From: Methylobacterium sp. Leaf118
GTDB lineage: Bacteria > Pseudomonadota > Alphaproteobacteria > Rhizobiales > Beijerinckiaceae
DNA: 64,000 nt
Assembly (NCBI RefSeq): GCF_920984675.1
Contig: NZ_CAKLBV010000009.1
Span: 44,541 to 108,540, forward strand
Reading direction: 5' to 3'
Shown piece after piece: positions 1-8,201 of the stretch; positions within the stretch are counted from its first letter, which is position 1; each line of letters opens with the position of its first letter. Under the pieces are notes generated by a model. The model saw only the letters and a program-made list of their open reading frames with translations, made no database searches and was not told where the DNA came from. Position numbers and translations under genes: made by a program.

Positions 1-442
1 CGTCGATGACGGCGGCGTCCGCGATCGTGCCGACGAACTCGAAGAACTGCGTGGCGCGGACGAGCGTCCAGGGCACGCCCGTCGCCGCGATCCGCTCCTC
101 CTGGGCGAGCTTGGCGCGGAAGTAGCCGCTGTCGAGCAGGTTCTCCGTCCCGACCACCGAGAGCGCCACGTGATGCGCGACGCCCGCTTCCGTCTCGGCC
201 TCGGCGAGATTGCGTCCGGCGCGGACGAAGAAGTCCATCACCGCGTCGTCGGCAAAGTCGGGCGCGTTGGCGACGTCGACGACGACGTCGGTGCCCCGCA
301 ACGCCTCCGCGAGCCCCTCGCCCGTGACGGCGTTCACCCCCGTCTTGGGCGAGGCCGCGCGCACCGCGTGGCCGGCGCTCTTCAGATGGGCGACGACCTG
401 CGAACCGATCAGCCCCGTGCCGCCGATGACGACGATGTTCAT
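1..442 (-). CDS. NmrA-like / atypical SDR NAD(P)-binding protein (3' end outside window)
   Basis: The 147 visible codons start at an ATG and run off the left edge. The N-terminus reads MNIVVIGGTGLIGSQVV, a Rossmann dinucleotide-binding loop of the GGTGLIG type found in NmrA-like and atypical short-chain dehydrogenases. A later VPWTLVRATQFFEF segment is typical of the substrate-side region of this group, which often lacks the classical catalytic Tyr-Lys pair. It is likely a cytosolic NAD(P)-dependent reductase or redox-sensing protein with unknown substrate. It is divergent from the alpha/beta hydrolase gene, 327 bp away. The family call is secure but the function is not. Confidence 0.8.
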   Translation of the reverse strand, partial: MNIVVIGGTGLIGSQVVAHLKSAGHAVRAASPKTGVNAVTGEGLAEALRGTDVVVDVANAPDFADDAVMDFFVRAGRNLAEAETEAGVAHHVALSVVGTENLLDSGYFRAKLAQEERIAATGVPWTLVRATQFFEFVGTIADAAVID

Positions 443-769
443 GTGACGCTCCGTCTCGAATCCGGTCCCCCCATCGGGACCTTCGCGAGGAGGACGAGGA
501 CGGCCCCGCCCGGTGTGACATCGACCGCGCCGAACGAGCGCGATCCGGCCGAGGGGTAGAGGTCGAGGCGGCCGTGAACAGGCGCTCGAGGCGGGTCCCC
601 GCGCCATGCCGCGGCCGCCACGATGGCCGGATGTTTTGCCCTCGACGGCAGCGTCGCCTTGGCCCATGGCCGAGCACGGGATCGTCCGAAGCGATCGCCC
701 GAGCGGATGCGTCGCGCGGGGACGGGTTCGGCTTCGAGATCCGCTTCGACAGAGACGGGAAGGTTCAGC
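443..769. other. Divergent intergenic region, no gene seen
   Basis: This 327-bp stretch lies between two divergent genes and should contain both promoters. The open frames here lack a plausible ribosome site or a recognisable protein. I found no convincing -35/-10 pair or RNA structure. Confidence 0.4.
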
Positions 770-1666
770 GTGCCCCTGCGATGGATCGTCGTCACGGCGG
801 GGGCCCTCGTGGCCGCTCTGGCTCTGGTCGGCGCCGCGCCGGGACGACGGGCCCGCCAGGAGCGGGGCCGGCTCGTGGCGCGGCGCACCCGCGTCGACGG
901 CGTGACGATGCATGCCCGGGTCTCGGCCTCGCCCGTCCCTCGAGACCGCCTGCCCGTGATCCTCGTCCACGGGCTCGGGATGTCGAGCCGCTACATGATC
1001 CCGCTCGCGCGGCAGCTCGCACCCCACGTCCGGGTCTATGCGCCGGACCTGCCTGGCTTCGGCCTGAGCGACAAGCCGAGCCGGGCGCTCACGGTGCGCG
1101 AGCTCGCCGATGCGCTGGCGGCCTGGATGGAGGCGGTCGGCGTGGAGCGCGCGGCCTTCATCGGCAATTCGCTCGGTTGCGAGGTGCTGGTCGAGCTGGC
1201 GCTCGTTCACCCGCACCGCGTCGACCGCCTCGTCCTGCAGGGGCCCACGCCGGACCCGGAGGCCCGGAGCCTCGTCCGGCAAGTCGTCGGCTTCTTTGCC
1301 ATTGCCCCGTTCGAGCGCTGGTCACTCGCCGGAGTGGCGCTCTCCGACTACCTCCGTGGCGGAATCCGGCGCTACATCCAGACCGTGCACAGCATGGTCG
1401 GCAACCGCATCGGCGACAAGGTCCTCCGGGTCACGCAGCCCACGCTCGTGGTGTGGGGCACCCGCGACTATGTCGTGCCCCATGCCTTCGTGAAGCGCCT
1501 CGCCTCATCCCTGCCCCGCGGTCGTCTCGCGGTCATCCCGGGCGCCGCGCACGGGATCAACTATTCGCATCCGAAGGCGTTCACCGCGGTCCTCCTCCCG
1601 TTCCTCCTCGCCGAACGCGACAGGCCTGCCGCCCCGGGCCCGACCCCCGCCAGCGGTGCCGGCTGA
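770..1666 (+). CDS. Membrane-anchored alpha/beta hydrolase
   Basis: The predicted protein has 298 aa from a GTG preceded by a GGGAAGG ribosome site. An upstream ATG in frame (623) would add 49 low-complexity residues and is less likely. Residues 4-24 form a hydrophobic signal anchor, so the enzyme probably faces the periplasm. The alpha/beta hydrolase fold shows the oxyanion motif VHGLG, the nucleophile elbow GNSLG (Ser134), the acid in WGTRDYVVP and the histidine in GAAHGINYSHP. The substrate is unknown; esterase, lipase or C-C hydrolase are all possible. The TGA stop lies inside the terminal palindrome of repeat copy A, so the repeat sets the 3' end of the gene. Confidence 0.85.
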   Translation: MPLRWIVVTAGALVAALALVGAAPGRRARQERGRLVARRTRVDGVTMHARVSASPVPRDRLPVILVHGLGMSSRYMIPLARQLAPHVRVYAPDLPGFGLSDKPSRALTVRELADALAAWMEAVGVERAAFIGNSLGCEVLVELALVHPHRVDRLVLQGPTPDPEARSLVRQVVGFFAIAPFERWSLAGVALSDYLRGGIRRYIQTVHSMVGNRIGDKVLRVTQPTLVVWGTRDYVVPHAFVKRLASSLPRGRLAVIPGAAHGINYSHPKAFTAVLLPFLLAERDRPAAPGPTPASGAG

Positions 1667-1771
1667 TCCGGGCTCCGCTTGATCGAAGCGAAGCCCGGAT
1701 CAGGCAAGCCCGCGCGGCGTTTGAGCGAAGCCCAAATCCGCCATCCCGAAGGGATCAACCGGATTTGGTAT
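1663..1771 (-). repeat. Two-hairpin dispersed repeat, copy A (inverted orientation)
   Basis: This copy is the reverse complement of the repeats at 7956 and 36426. Read on the minus strand, it starts with an AAATCCG/CGGATTT outer stem around an ATCCC/GGGAT inner stem, then a GGGCTTCGCTC linker, then a long palindrome bounded by GATCCGGGCT. The long palindrome has one mismatch in this copy. It overlaps the stop codon of the upstream hydrolase. The structure resembles a REP/BIME or small MITE-like element without coding capacity. Confidence 0.85.
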
Positions 1772-1878
1772 GACAGGGGCGACAAAACGGCCTGGGACCG
1801 GATCGCGGGGCCCCTGCCCCGCCCACGCTCCGTCATCCGGACCCTGTCCCGACGGAGGCGCTCCGGGCCGCTGCCACA

Positions 1879-1913
1879 CCTGCGCTTTCAAAGCCATGCC
1901 TGCGCTTTCAAAG
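1879..1913. repeat. 15-bp direct repeat, 20-bp period, upstream of a LysR gene
   Basis: CCTGCGCTTTCAAAG occurs twice, at 1879-1893 and 1899-1913, separated by CCATG. The 20-bp period places both copies on nearly the same helix face. It ends 53 bp before the LysR start codon, so it may be an operator or a small duplication; no function can be assigned from sequence alone. Confidence 0.6.
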
Positions 1914-1966
1914 AGGAGAGGCACCGGCTAGGCTTTGCTCGTGCTTTGCCTCAGAGCACCGGCCCT

Positions 1967-2863
1967 ATGTTCGATTGGAACGACCTCACCTTCTTCCTTG
2001 AACTGGCCCGGCACGGTCGGCTGATGCCGGCCGCCCGGCGGCTCAAGGTCGACAACACGACGGTCAGCCGCCGCATCGCCGAGCTGGAGCGGAACCTCGA
2101 CACCAAGCTGTTCCAACGCTGCTCCGACGGCTTCCTGCTCACCGAGGGCGGTCACAAGCTGTTCGTCATCGCCGAGGCCATCGAACAGAAGATGCTCGGC
2201 GTGCCGGAGGCGCTCGGCCTGCAGGCCGGCACGCAGCCGGTCGGGCGCGTGCGGGTCGCCAGCATGGAAGGCATCGCCGCGTTCTACCTGTCGGCCAAGT
2301 TTGCCGCCTTCGCCGCGACCGCCCCCGGCCTCGTCGTCGAACTCGTCACCGAGCGGCATCTGATCAACCTGACGAAGCGGGAGGCCGACATCTCGGTGTC
2401 GTTCGTCCCACCCCAGGGACCGCGGCTCACGGTCCGGCGGGTCGGCGAGTTCCGCCTCGCCCTGTTCGCGTCGGAGGCCTATCTCGCCCGACGCGGCCGG
2501 CCGCGGACGCGCGCCGAGCTGCCGGAGCACGATTTCGTGGATTACGTCGACGATCTCGTCGCCATCGAACCGGTGCATTGGCTGCTCGAGGTGTTGAAGC
2601 CGAGCACCGTGGTGTTTCGCTCGACCAGCATGGCGGCCCAGCAGACCGCGGTCGCGGCGGGGGCGGGACTCGCCCTGTTGCCGCTTTTCTCGGCAAAGAC
2701 GAACCCGGCATTGGTGCCGGTCCTCGCCGACGACATCGTCGTGCGCCGCGAACTCTATCTCGGTGTCCACGAAGACATCGAGCATGTCGGCCGCGTCCGC
2801 GCGGTGACGCGCTTCTTGACCGATCTGTTCACGCAAGAGGCAGGTTACTTGAACGAATTGTGA
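1967..2863 (+). CDS. LysR-family transcriptional regulator
   Basis: The protein has 298 aa from ATG, a standard LysR length. The N-terminus (MFDWNDLTFFLELARHGRL, then AARRLKVDNTTVSRRIAELE) is the winged helix-turn-helix; residues from about 90 on form the periplasmic-binding-like effector domain. A longer reading from 1679 would run through the repeat and is rejected. The gene lies just upstream of a nitrilase gene in the same direction, with about 100 bp between them, so it may regulate that gene, but LysR regulators more often act on divergent targets. Confidence 0.9.
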   Translation: MFDWNDLTFFLELARHGRLMPAARRLKVDNTTVSRRIAELERNLDTKLFQRCSDGFLLTEGGHKLFVIAEAIEQKMLGVPEALGLQAGTQPVGRVRVASMEGIAAFYLSAKFAAFAATAPGLVVELVTERHLINLTKREADISVSFVPPQGPRLTVRRVGEFRLALFASEAYLARRGRPRTRAELPEHDFVDYVDDLVAIEPVHWLLEVLKPSTVVFRSTSMAAQQTAVAAGAGLALLPLFSAKTNPALVPVLADDIVVRRELYLGVHEDIEHVGRVRAVTRFLTDLFTQEAGYLNEL

Positions 2864-2965
2864 GCATGGGGCGGCAGGATTGCAGCGGCCGTTGCGGATT
2901 TTCCGCCTTCGCGGCCTCGGCGGTCTCTGTTGCAAATGTGGCATCCCGATCTTGGAGCCGCGCCG

Positions 2966-4096
2966 ATGTCCGCACGCTACCCGCAATTCAAGGCTGCCGC
3001 CTGTCACGTCGCCCCGGTCTACCTGGACAGCGCCGCCACGGCCGAGAAGGCGGCGGCGCTGATCGGCGAGGCGGCGCGCGCCGGCGCCGGTCTCGTGGTG
3101 TTCCCCGAGGGCTTCATGCCGGGCTTCCCCCTCTGGGTGGCCCTCCGCGCGCCGATCCACAACCACGACCTGTTCAAGCGTCTCGCGGCCGAGTCCGTTC
3201 GCCTCGACGGACCGGAGATCGGCGCGGTGCGCGCCGCCGCGCGGCGCCACGGCGTTCTCGTCTCGCTCGGTTTCAGCGAGAGCACCGAGGCCAGCGTCGG
3301 TTGCCTGTGGAACGCGAACGTCCTGATCGGGCCGACCGGCGCCATCCTCAACCACCACCGCAAGCTCGTGCCGACCTTCTACGAGAAGCTCGTCTGGGCG
3401 AACGGCGACGCCCGAGGCCTGCGGGTGACCCCCACCGAACTCGGTCGGGTCGGTATGCTCATCTGCGGCGAGAACACCAATCCCCTGGCCCGCTACGCGC
3501 TGATGGCGCAGGGCGAGCAGGTTCACATCTCGACCTATCCGCCGGCCTGGCCGACCCGCCCGCCGGGGGAGAGCGCGGCCTACGACCTGAAGCGGGCCAT
3601 CGAGATCCGCGCCGGGGCCCATGCCTTTGAGGCCAAGGTGTTCAACATCGTCTGCTCCGCCGTCCTCGACGGGGCCGCGAAGGCGCTCGTCTGCGGGCGG
3701 GACGCCTCCCTCGTCGACCTCGTCGAGCGGACCCCGGCGGGCGTGTCCATGGTGCTCGATCCCACCGGCGCGCATGTCGTGGAGCCCCACCAGGGCGGTG
3801 AGGCGATCGTCTACGCCGACATCGACGTCGCGGCCTGCGTGGAGCCCAAGCAGTTCCACGACGTGGTCGGCTACTACAACCGCTTCGACATTTTCCAACT
3901 CAACGTCGACCGCACGCCGCGGGAGCCGGTCAGCTTCGATGCGGCCGTCCAGGCCGCGGGGTACCCCGGCGACCGCCTCGAGACCCCCGACGCATCGGGC
4001 TTGAGCGCCGCCGGGGGAGCCCATGGGGGCGCCGGCCTGGCGCGTCCCGGCCTCTCGGAGACGACGGCCGAACCGCCGCGCCGCGGCGGCCACTGA
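2966..4096 (+). CDS. Nitrilase / carbon-nitrogen hydrolase
   Basis: The protein has 376 aa from ATG 2966. The nitrilase-superfamily triad is visible: Glu48 in VVFPEGF, Lys133 in HHRKLVPT and Cys167 in LICGENTN. The length and the CGENTNPLARYALMAQGE and HISTYPPAWP segments fit the true nitrilase branch, which hydrolyses nitriles to carboxylic acids and ammonia, rather than the shorter amidase branches. It is cytosolic. It is followed by a DUF485/ActP-type carboxylate transporter pair. Whether the substrate is aliphatic or aromatic cannot be told. Confidence 0.88.
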   Translation: MSARYPQFKAAACHVAPVYLDSAATAEKAAALIGEAARAGAGLVVFPEGFMPGFPLWVALRAPIHNHDLFKRLAAESVRLDGPEIGAVRAAARRHGVLVSLGFSESTEASVGCLWNANVLIGPTGAILNHHRKLVPTFYEKLVWANGDARGLRVTPTELGRVGMLICGENTNPLARYALMAQGEQVHISTYPPAWPTRPPGESAAYDLKRAIEIRAGAHAFEAKVFNIVCSAVLDGAAKALVCGRDASLVDLVERTPAGVSMVLDPTGAHVVEPHQGGEAIVYADIDVAACVEPKQFHDVVGYYNRFDIFQLNVDRTPREPVSFDAAVQAAGYPGDRLETPDASGLSAAGGAHGGAGLARPGLSETTAEPPRRGGH

Positions 4097-4102
4097 GGGA
4101 TC

Positions 4103-4129
4103 GGGCGCGGCCCGTCCCGAGCCGCGCCC
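4103..4129 (+). terminator. Hairpin after nitrilase gene (weak terminator or mRNA stabiliser)
   Basis: GGGCGCGGC and GCCGCGCCC form a 9-bp perfect stem around a 9-nt loop, 6 bp after the nitrilase stop. No T-run follows, so full termination is uncertain and read-through into the downstream transporter genes is possible. Confidence 0.4.
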
Positions 4130-4195
4130 GCGTCGGAGGCTTACGGCCTCACGCAGATGTTTCGCCAGACCCCACCCGATCGACGGAGGCGCAGC

Positions 4196-4492
4196 GTGCT
4201 TTCACCCGACAGAATAGACCTTCACGAAGAAGGAACGGAGTTCGCCAGGATCGCGCGAACCAGATCTCACGTCGCGATCGGTTTGAGTGTCGTGATGATC
4301 GCGATGTATTTCAGCTTCATGACGATGTTCGCGTTCGCGAAGCCTGTGATGGGGACGATTCTGGCGCCCGGATTGTCGCTCTGCATCTTGCTCGGGGCGG
4401 GCGTGATCGTCGGGTCGTTCGTCCTGTGCCTCGTCTACGTCGTCTGGGCAAACCGCGTCTACGACCCGGCCGTGCGCCGGATCATGCGCTGA
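4196..4492 (+). CDS. DUF485 membrane protein (YjcH-like, ActP partner)
   Basis: The predicted protein has 98 aa from a GTG with GGAGG seven bases upstream; an ATG at 4157 lacks this ribosome site. Two hydrophobic helices are visible (AIGLSVVMIAMYFSFMTMFA and a second LCILLGAGVIVG segment), followed by WANRVYDPAVRRI, which matches the DUF485 C-terminal signature. In E. coli the homologue YjcH is co-transcribed with the acetate permease ActP. Here the stop is 10 bp before the ActP-type start, so the pair is conserved. The exact role of DUF485 proteins is not settled. Confidence 0.85.
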   Translation: MLSPDRIDLHEEGTEFARIARTRSHVAIGLSVVMIAMYFSFMTMFAFAKPVMGTILAPGLSLCILLGAGVIVGSFVLCLVYVVWANRVYDPAVRRIMR

Positions 4493-4502
4493 GGAGGGGA
4501 CC

Positions 4503-6059
4503 ATGCAGGCAGCGAACAATCCACTGGCCGTCACCTTCTTCTTCGTCTTCATGGCGTTGACGCTCGGGATCACCTACTGGGCCGCGCGGCGCACGCGCAC
4601 CACGGACCAGTTCTTCGCCGCGGGCGGCCAGATCACGGCCTGGCAGAACGGCTGGGCGCTCGCGGGGGACTTCCTCAGCGCCGCTGCGCTCCTGGGCATC
4701 GCCGGCATCATCACGTCGAACGGCTTCGACGGGCTGATCTACTCCATCGGCTTCCTGGTCGGCTGGCCGATCATCTCGTTCCTGATCGTCGAGCCGCTGC
4801 GCAACCTGGGCAAGTTCACCTTCGCGGACGTCGTCGCCTATCGCCTGCGGCAGCGGCCCGTGCGCATGGCCGCCGCCCTCGGCACGCTGACCGTGATCCT
4901 GCTCTATCTGATCGCCCAGATGGTCGCGACGGGCTCGCTGATCAAACTCCTCTTCGGGATGCCCTACGCGGCCTCGGTCATCGTGGTCGGGACGGCGATG
5001 CTCACCTACGTGATCTTCGGCGGCATGCTGGCGACGACCTGGGTCCAGGTCATCAAGGCCGTGCTCCTCTCCGTCGGCGGGCTCGTCCTGGCGCTCCTCG
5101 TGCTCGCCCATTTCGACATGAACCCGCTGCGTCTCTTCGCGGCGGCCGCCGACAAATACGGCGAGCGCGTGCTGCAGCCCGGCTCCAAGGTCGCCGGCAG
5201 CGGGTGGGACGCGATCTCGCTGGGCGTGGGGCTGATGTTCGGGACGGCGGCGCTGCCGCACATCCTGATGCGCGCCTTCACGGTCCCGGACGTCAAGGAG
5301 GCGCGGATGTCGATCCTCTACGCCACCGGCATCATCGGCTCGTTCCACCTGCTCGTCTTCGTGATCGGCTTCGGAGCCATGGTCCTCGTCGGGCCGGAGG
5401 CGGTGATCAAGGCCGGCGGCGGCGGCAACATGGCGGCCCCGCTCCTCGCCCTCACGGTCGGCGGCAACGGGTTCTTCGGGTTCATCTGCGCGGTCGCTTT
5501 CGCGACGATGCTCGCCGTCGTCGCCGGGCTGACCCTGTCCGGGGTCGCCACGGTCTGCCACGACCTCTGGGTCAACGTGGTCCGCAACGGCCATGCGCCG
5601 GAGCGCGAGCAACTCGCCGTCGCCCGGATCGCGACGGTCGCCATCGCCGTCCTGGCCGTCGTCCTCGGCATCGTGTTCGAGGGGCAGAACGTCGCCTTCA
5701 TGGCCGGGCTGGCCTTCGCCGTCGCCGCGGCGGCCAACTTCCCGGCCCTGCTTCTGTCCATCACCTGGAAGCGGTTCACGACCCCGGCGGCGGTGGCGAG
5801 CATCCTGGTCGGGACGGTCTCCTCGCTCCTGCTGATCGGCCTCTCCCCCACGGTTCAGGTCGACGTGCTGGGCCGGAGCCTCGCCGAGGTCTCCCAAGCC
5901 TGGTGGTTCGTCCCGATGAAGAACCCGGCGCTCATCAGCATGCCGCTGTCCTTCCTCGTCGCCATCGCGGTCTCGCTCGCGACCCAGGAGGAGGGCGCGG
6001 AGGGCCGCTTCCGGGAGATGCGGCGGCGGATCATGTTCGGCGCCTCGGGCGCGGCCTAG
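4503..6059 (+). CDS. actP: ActP-type cation/acetate symporter (SSS family)
   Basis: The protein has 518 aa, slightly shorter than E. coli ActP (about 549 aa). About a dozen hydrophobic helices are visible. Family motifs include ITYWAARRTRTTDQFFAAGG near the N-terminus, GDFLSAAALLGIAG, and a long VVAGLTLSGVATVCHDLW segment. It is predicted to import acetate or another short monocarboxylate with sodium or protons at the inner membrane. An acs gene is not nearby; the nitrilase upstream could make or use a related acid, but that link is an inference. Confidence 0.88.
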   Translation: MQAANNPLAVTFFFVFMALTLGITYWAARRTRTTDQFFAAGGQITAWQNGWALAGDFLSAAALLGIAGIITSNGFDGLIYSIGFLVGWPIISFLIVEPLRNLGKFTFADVVAYRLRQRPVRMAAALGTLTVILLYLIAQMVATGSLIKLLFGMPYAASVIVVGTAMLTYVIFGGMLATTWVQVIKAVLLSVGGLVLALLVLAHFDMNPLRLFAAAADKYGERVLQPGSKVAGSGWDAISLGVGLMFGTAALPHILMRAFTVPDVKEARMSILYATGIIGSFHLLVFVIGFGAMVLVGPEAVIKAGGGGNMAAPLLALTVGGNGFFGFICAVAFATMLAVVAGLTLSGVATVCHDLWVNVVRNGHAPEREQLAVARIATVAIAVLAVVLGIVFEGQNVAFMAGLAFAVAAAANFPALLLSITWKRFTTPAAVASILVGTVSSLLLIGLSPTVQVDVLGRSLAEVSQAWWFVPMKNPALISMPLSFLVAIAVSLATQEEGAEGRFREMRRRIMFGASGAA

Positions 6060-6094
6060 CCGGGCTCCCGCAACGCCGCCGTGGCGCGGCCTGA

Positions 6095-6122
6095 CGGGAC
6101 GGGACGGAAGCGTCCCGTCCCG
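6095..6122. terminator. Bidirectional terminator-like hairpin
   Basis: CGGGACGGGACG and its complement form a 12-bp perfect stem with a GAAG loop, between the convergent actP and DJ-1/PfpI genes. A short T-rich CTTCGTTT follows on the plus strand. Confidence 0.65.
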
Positions 6123-6167
6123 CTTCGTTTCGGGCCGCCCGCCCGGGCGGGGACGCCGCCGGGCGCG

Positions 6168-6878
6168 TCAGGTTCGGATCGTCACGCCGAGCCGGGCGGC
6201 GGCGCGGCGCGCGGTCGCGGTGCGGCGCTCCGTGATCGCCGCCACCGAGGCGCGGGCCTGCTCGAGGATGTCGGGCGGCGCCTGCTCCGGCGTCCCGCAG
6301 GCGAAGGGCGGTTCGGGCGCGTAGGCCATGTAGAGCTGGATGGCCTTGGCCACGTCCTCGCCCCGCAAATCCGCCGCGAGGCGCAGGGCCCCGTCGATCC
6401 CGGCGGTGACGCCCGCCGCGAACACCCAGTCGCCATCGACGACGACCCGCGCATCGACGGGGGTCGCGCCGAAACAGGGCAGCAGATCGAAAGAGGCCCA
6501 GTGCGTGGTGGCCCGGCGGCCCTGCAGGAGACCGGCGGCGCCGCAGAGCAGGGCGCCGGTGCAGACCGAGAAGACGCTCCGCGCACCGGCGGCTTGGCGG
6601 CGGAGCCAATCGAGGACGGCCTCGTCCTCCATCAGGTCCTCCTGCCCGAACCCGCCGGGCACGTGCAGCACATCGAGCGGCGGGGCATCGCCGATGGCCG
6701 CATCCGGCGTCAGCCGCAGGCCGCGGACATCCCGAACAGGCGCGGCCGTCGGGCCGTAGATCCGGTAGGTCGCATTCGGGATGCGGGACAGCACCTCGAA
6801 CGGGCCGGTCAGGTCGATCTGGTCGATGCCCTCGAAGAGCAGCGAGCCGATTTCCAGATGGGTGTCGGGCGAAATCAT
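6168..6878 (-). CDS. inhA: DJ-1/PfpI protein, isonitrile hydratase-like
   Basis: The protein has 236 aa from ATG 6878 (GGAGG nearby); an upstream in-frame start would add 26 proline-rich residues. The DLTGPFEVL and SVCTGALL motifs are present. Asp22 and Cys106 are 84 residues apart, the same spacing as the catalytic Asp17/Cys101 of Pseudomonas InhA as I recall it, which hydrates isonitriles to N-substituted formamides. TTHWA follows as in that enzyme. Divergent from it is a GlxA-type regulator that carries a related DJ-1 domain, a common enzyme/regulator arrangement. Specific substrate is unproven; a generic DJ-1 protein remains possible. Confidence 0.75.
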   Translation of the reverse strand: MISPDTHLEIGSLLFEGIDQIDLTGPFEVLSRIPNATYRIYGPTAAPVRDVRGLRLTPDAAIGDAPPLDVLHVPGGFGQEDLMEDEAVLDWLRRQAAGARSVFSVCTGALLCGAAGLLQGRRATTHWASFDLLPCFGATPVDARVVVDGDWVFAAGVTAGIDGALRLAADLRGEDVAKAIQLYMAYAPEPPFACGTPEQAPPDILEQARASVAAITERRTATARRAAARLGVTIRT

Positions 6879-6901
6879 CGGTGCCTCCGGTGGACAGGGG
6901 C

Positions 6902-6919
6902 AGCCTAGTCCGGCAGGCT
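6902..6919. promoter_or_regulatory. Inverted repeat in short divergent promoter
   Basis: AGCCT and AGGCT face each other around an 8-nt spacer in the 50-bp gap between the isonitrile-hydratase-like gene and the GlxA-type regulator. It is a candidate operator, but arms of five bases are short. Confidence 0.3.
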
Positions 6920-6928
6920 CTGGCGCAA

Positions 6929-7951
6929 ATGCCAAATAGCCCTCGCTTTCCGCCAACGCCCGTTCGCTCCGTGGAGGTGCTCGCCTTCCCCGGCGTACAG
7001 ATCCTCGACGTCACCGGGCCGCTTCAGGTCTTCGCATCGGCCAACGAGCATGTCGCGAAGGGGGGCGGCGTCCCGCCCTACCGGCTCTGCGTCGCCGCGA
7101 AGGGCGGTGGCTCCGTCGCCTCCTCCGCGGGCCTGGCGCTCGCCGCCGATCCACTGCCGTCCACGCCCGCAGGGGTCGACACCCTGGTCGTCGCCGGAGG
7201 GCCCGGCGTCGATGCCGCCGCCGCCGATCCCGACCTGATCGCGTGGCTGCGCGGACGCGCCGGGCAGGCGCGCCGCGTCGCCTCCGTCTGCACGGGGGCC
7301 TTCCTCCTGGCCGCCTCGGGGGCCCTGGACGGCCGGCGGGCCGTGACCCACTGGTCGTTCTGCGACGCCTTCGCCCGGCGCTTTCCCGCCGTGCGGGTGG
7401 AGGCGGACCCGATCTTCCTGCGGGATGGGCCGGTCTGGACCTCGGCCGGCGTGACCGCGGGGATCGATCTGGCGCTGGCGCTCGTCGAGGAGGATCTCGG
7501 CCGCGAAACGGCCATGGCGGTGGCGCGCTACCTCGTCGTCTTCCTGAAGCGCCCCGGCGGTCAGGCCCAGTTCAGCGCCGCCCTCGCGCTCCAGACGGCG
7601 GGGGACCGCTTCGGCGCGCTGCACCGCTGGATGCGGGCGAATGTCGGCGCGGACCTGTCGCTCCCGCGCCTCGCCGCGGAAGCCGGCATGAGCGAACGCA
7701 GCTTCAGTCGCCACTACGTGGACGAGACCGGGCTGACGCCGGCCCGGGCCGTCGAGCGGCTGAGGGTCGAGGCCGCGCGCCAGATGCTGGCGGAGACCCG
7801 GCAGCCCGTGAAGCGGATCGCCCGGCTCTGCGGGTTCGGGGCCGAGGAAACCATGCGTCGGAGCTTCCTGCGCCTCCTGGCGAGCACGCCGCAGGAGTAC
7901 CGCGCCCGTTTCGGGGAAGCGTCGCAGGCGGCGGGCCCCGCTCCCGCGTAG
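6929..7951 (+). CDS. GlxA-family transcriptional regulator (DJ-1 domain + AraC HTH)
   Basis: From ATG 6929 the protein has 340 aa; an upstream start at 6881 would leave only 2 bp to the divergent gene. Residues about 10-190 form a DJ-1/PfpI domain (SVCTGAFLLAASGALDGRRA then VTHWSFCDAF). The last about 100 residues hold the two AraC helix-turn-helix motifs (LAAEAGMSERSFSRHY and IARLCGFGAEETMRRSF). It probably controls the divergent isonitrile-hydratase-like gene. The CTG cysteine is retained, so catalytic or sensing use of the DJ-1 domain is possible. The stop is 4 bp before repeat copy B. Confidence 0.9.
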   Translation: MPNSPRFPPTPVRSVEVLAFPGVQILDVTGPLQVFASANEHVAKGGGVPPYRLCVAAKGGGSVASSAGLALAADPLPSTPAGVDTLVVAGGPGVDAAAADPDLIAWLRGRAGQARRVASVCTGAFLLAASGALDGRRAVTHWSFCDAFARRFPAVRVEADPIFLRDGPVWTSAGVTAGIDLALALVEEDLGRETAMAVARYLVVFLKRPGGQAQFSAALALQTAGDRFGALHRWMRANVGADLSLPRLAAEAGMSERSFSRHYVDETGLTPARAVERLRVEAARQMLAETRQPVKRIARLCGFGAEETMRRSFLRLLASTPQEYRARFGEASQAAGPAPA

Positions 7952-7955
7952 GGAT

Positions 7956-8065
7956 ATACCAAATCCGGTTGATCCCTTCGGGATGGCGGATTTGGGCTTC
8001 GCTCAAACGCCGCGCGGGCTTGCCTGATCCGGGCTCCGCTTTGATCAAGCGGAGCCCGGATCAGG
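7956..8065 (+). repeat. Two-hairpin dispersed repeat, copy B
   Basis: This is the cleanest of the three copies. Positions 7961-7993 fold as a nested stem (AAATCCG/CGGATTT outside, ATCCC/GGGAT inside). Positions 8023-8065 are a perfect palindrome, arm CCTGATCCGGGCTCCGCTT, with a TGATC loop, giving a 19-bp stem. The element follows the GlxA-type regulator gene. No target-site duplication is visible. Confidence 0.9.
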
Positions 8066-8150
8066 AGGGCTGCGATCCCCGGTCGGGGCCGGCTCGCGCC
8101 TCGTTCCATGACAATCGGACGTCGTAAGCCCGGTCGCGACGCGGTGTGCG

Positions 8151-8172
8151 CCTCCTCACCGCGTCGAGGAGG
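8151..8172 (+). other. Small hairpin upstream of Tat hydrolase gene
   Basis: CCTCCTC pairs with GAGGAGG around an 8-nt loop, about 30 bp before the hydrolase start. The 3' arm resembles a ribosome-binding sequence but is far from the chosen start; the role is unclear. Confidence 0.3.
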
Positions 8173-8201
8173 ACAAGTGCCCTATCCGGCAGGGTGCATC
8201 G

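Noticed and set aside
1679..1966. N-terminal extension of the LysR protein through the repeat
   Set aside because: The added residues are translated repeat and non-coding leader. ATG 1967 gives the normal LysR start and length.
1928..4093. 721-codon open frame on the minus strand
   Set aside because: It lies antisense to the LysR and nitrilase genes and has the repetitive Arg/Gly/Asp-rich composition of a shadow frame in high-GC DNA.
1663..8065. Repeat copies A and B as ends of one composite mobile element
   Set aside because: They are inverted relative to each other and flank 6 kb of genes, but the enclosed genes include no transposase and the third copy lies alone at 36.5 kb, so they are better seen as dispersed repeats.
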